From an uncultured Pirellula sp. (GTDB lineage: Bacteria > Planctomycetota > Planctomycetia > Pirellulales > Pirellulaceae), in the NCBI GenBank assembly GCA_903837255.1, contig CAILTZ010000458.1, forward strand, positions 1 through 16,100: DNA of 16,100 nucleotides, given 5' to 3'. Positions 13,138-16,100 of this stretch are shown one piece after another (position 1 is the stretch's first letter; each line of letters opens with the position of its first letter). The notes under the pieces are model-generated. The model saw nothing but the letters and a program-made list of their open reading frames with translations, did not search any database and was not told the DNA's origin. Position numbers and translations under genes: made by a program.

Positions 13138-13623
13138 TTAACCTTTGCGAGTAAACTCGCCGGCCAAGACCCGTTTTTCGATCGACTCGATCTTGTCCAA
13201 ACGCCTCGCATGCCTGGGTTGCGGGCTGTAGCTTGCACCCAAAAACGCTCTGATGATTTCAAAGGCCAGTTCCGGACCGATCACCCTAGCACCGATGCAC
13301 AGCACGTTCATGTCATCGTGCTCGACACCCTGCCGAGCCGAATAGGTGTCGTGGCACAAGCTCGCCCGAATCCCCGGAAACTTGTTCGCTGCGACGCTGA
13401 CCCCCACGCCTGACCCGCAGACCAAGATCCCTCGATCGATTTGGCCATCGATGATCTTTTTGGCAACAGCCTCGGCGAAATCGGGAAAATCGCATGACTC
13501 CGGGGAGTAGGTTCCGCAATCGACAGCTTGGACCCCAAGGTCGGCGAGGAATTTAGCAACCTCGTTCTTCATTGAAAAACCAGCATGGTCCCCAGCAATC
13601 GCGTAACGTATGGTTTGGCTCAT
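13138..13623 (-). CDS. rpiB: Ribose 5-phosphate isomerase B
   Basis: Interconverts ribose 5-phosphate and ribulose 5-phosphate in the non-oxidative pentose phosphate pathway. At 161 residues it has typical RpiB/LacAB length. Motifs: AIAGDHAGFSMK (Asp12, His13), DCGTYSPESCDFPDFA, ILVCGSGVGVSVAANK with catalytic Cys69, and CHDTYSARQGVEHDDMNVLCIGARVIG with His102. Its product, ribulose 5-phosphate, is also the substrate of KdsD encoded elsewhere in the window, but there is no operon link. The ATG at 13623 has a weak GAGAG upstream. The gene is convergent with spoVG (25 bp between stops, no clear terminator) and divergent from rpsA. Confidence 0.95.
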   Translation of the reverse strand: MSQTIRYAIAGDHAGFSMKNEVAKFLADLGVQAVDCGTYSPESCDFPDFAEAVAKKIIDGQIDRGILVCGSGVGVSVAANKFPGIRASLCHDTYSARQGVEHDDMNVLCIGARVIGPELAFEIIRAFLGASYSPQPRHARRLDKIESIEKRVLAGEFTRKG

Positions 13624-13686
13624 AAAGTCTCTCGGATTTGTAAAAATGCGCCGTTGCCGTCCGAAGGCTTCGCGGTTACACTTCTG

Positions 13687-13730
13687 CCCTTCGGTTTGAA
13701 GGGTTTTCGGGCAAACATCGTCGTTTGCCC
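13687..13730. repeat. Two adjacent hairpins in the rpiB-rpsA divergent region
   Basis: Hairpin one has arms CCCTTC (13687-13692) and GAAGGG (13698-13703), then TTTT on the plus strand. Hairpin two has perfect 8-bp arms GGGCAAAC (13709-13716) and GTTTGCCC (13723-13730). They lie 170-213 bp before the rpsA ATG. They could be part of an rpsA leader, an operator region, or a dispersed repeat; a TTGACT at 13751 has no convincing -10 partner. Confidence 0.45.
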
Positions 13731-13899
13731 CCCGCGATCCGCTCCTCGTTTTGACTGGTCGTTTCGGCCCGAACTCCCCTTGTTTTATCGCTAATAAGGA
13801 GCCCAGACAATCGACTTAAGCCTTGGTTGATCGGTTTCCTGCCCGCGATTTTGGGATTTCTGTAGCGTCGTACGGACCAGCTCATTAGGTCTGTTTCCC

Positions 13900-15681
<1,782 letters not shown>

Positions 15682-15706
15682 CCCTTTCGATCAAAATGAA
15701 ACCCTC

Positions 15707-15749
15707 AAAAGCGTCGCGGATGATTCAAGCATCCGCGACGCTTTTTTTT
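15707..15749 (+). terminator. Intrinsic terminator of rpsA
   Basis: A perfect 12-bp stem GCGTCGCGGATG / CATCCGCGACGC (15711-15722, 15730-15741) with a 7-nt loop is followed by eight T (15742-15749). The AAAA before the stem can add four pairs and makes it partly bidirectional. It begins 25 bp after the rpsA stop. Confidence 0.93.
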
Positions 15750-15768
15750 GCGATCCTCGATCGTCACC

Positions 15769-15900
15769 TTACTGTAGGCCTGCTAGTTCTTTTTGGGAGG
15801 ATTCGATCTGACTCTCAAGCTCGTCAAGCTTCCCTAGATACCGCGTGTGGACAAGGCGATAATCAACTCGGCCTACTACATCCCCGGATATGGGGGTCAT
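15769..15900 (-). CDS. Possible 43-residue protein or C-terminal gene remnant
   Basis: A short frame from ATG 15898-15900 to TAA 15769-15771 that I do not recognise. The product begins MTPISGDVVGRVDYRLVHTR and ends in a charged helical stretch, LGKLDELESQIESSQKELAG, which could form a short coiled coil. No Shine-Dalgarno is visible and an in-frame TGA directly precedes the ATG, so it could equally be the 3' end of a decayed longer gene. It faces the rpsA terminator, whose stem could also stop this transcript. Composition is protein-like but the length is too small for confidence. Confidence 0.3.
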   Translation of the reverse strand: MTPISGDVVGRVDYRLVHTRYLGKLDELESQIESSQKELAGLQ

Positions 15901-16100
15901 TCACAAGTTTCGAGCGTGCGTTCGTCTCGGTTAAGGCGATCCAACCTCGGCGACCGTTGATCCGTCTGAGAGGCTTTTGCCTGCTCCTTCCAAGCGCGCG
16001 GCTGCTTGTGTTGTCGTTGAGTTCTTCGAAGTTATTGGGCTGTTTGGTTTTAGCCCGGAGGGCGGGGAGCCAGAGGCTCCAGAGAGTAGATGGGAGAGAG
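15901..16100. other. Right-edge region without a recognisable gene
   Basis: Nothing firm is visible. One plus-strand frame is open from 15935 to the window end, with only a TTG at 15977 as possible start and a Pro/Glu/Ala-rich product, and I do not call it. A small dyad GGAGCC-AGA-GGCTCC lies at 16066-16080. The region may be the upstream part of a gene beyond the window. Confidence 0.3.

Noticed and set aside
13751..13787. Promoter TTGACT for rpsA
   Set aside because: A good -35-like hexamer, but no acceptable -10 at 16-18 bp (CTCCCC lies there).
15935..16100. Plus-strand open frame running off the right edge
   Set aside because: It has no ATG or ribosome binding site, only a TTG, and a low-complexity Pro/Glu/Ala product; the evidence is too weak to call a gene.

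Overview
The window looks like ordinary chromosome from a Gram-negative, Planctomycetes-type bacterium, probably near Pirellula/Rhodopirellula. This rests on five things: moderate GC, a Kdo/LPS gene cluster ending in a giant unassigned envelope protein, an Uma2-family gene, a FliA/WhiG-type sigma factor with no flagellar genes beside it, and a SpoVG carrying an inserted zinc ribbon next to ispE. The placement is inferred from gene content; no rRNA or other formal marker is present.

Left edge (1-438): no intact gene. It holds a 39-bp exact copy of part of the nearby Uma2 gene, a 9-bp-arm palindrome, a 10-bp x3 tandem repeat that forms a long hairpin, and a 7-bp x3 repeat.

Minus-strand block (8815 down to 439), read right to left: PPP-type metallophosphatase, RsuA/RluB-type pseudouridine synthase with a very long disordered tail, KdsD (SIS+2 CBS), KdsC (HAD phosphatase), a 1105-residue membrane-anchored protein at the usual lptC/lptA position, then Uma2. 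KdsD and KdsC catalyse two steps of Kdo synthesis. kdsC and the giant gene overlap by ATGA and are probably translationally coupled.

Middle (9032-10749): a GGQ release-factor-like gene on the plus strand converges, 3 bp apart, with a FliA/WhiG-type sigma gene on the minus strand. A small two-helix membrane protein gene precedes the sigma gene.

Right half: plus-strand rhodanese, ispE (MEP isoprenoid pathway) and spoVG, converging on minus-strand rpiB. After a divergent region with two hairpins comes rpsA (six S1 domains), closed by a strong intrinsic terminator. The last ~350 bp hold only a possible 43-codon minus-strand ORF.

I see no mobile element, CRISPR array, tRNA or rRNA, and no convincing new multi-gene defence or biosynthetic system. 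The points most worth following are the giant protein in the Lpt position, the zinc-ribbon SpoVG, the repeat-built tail of the pseudouridine synthase, and the repeat-rich left edge with its Uma2 fragment.
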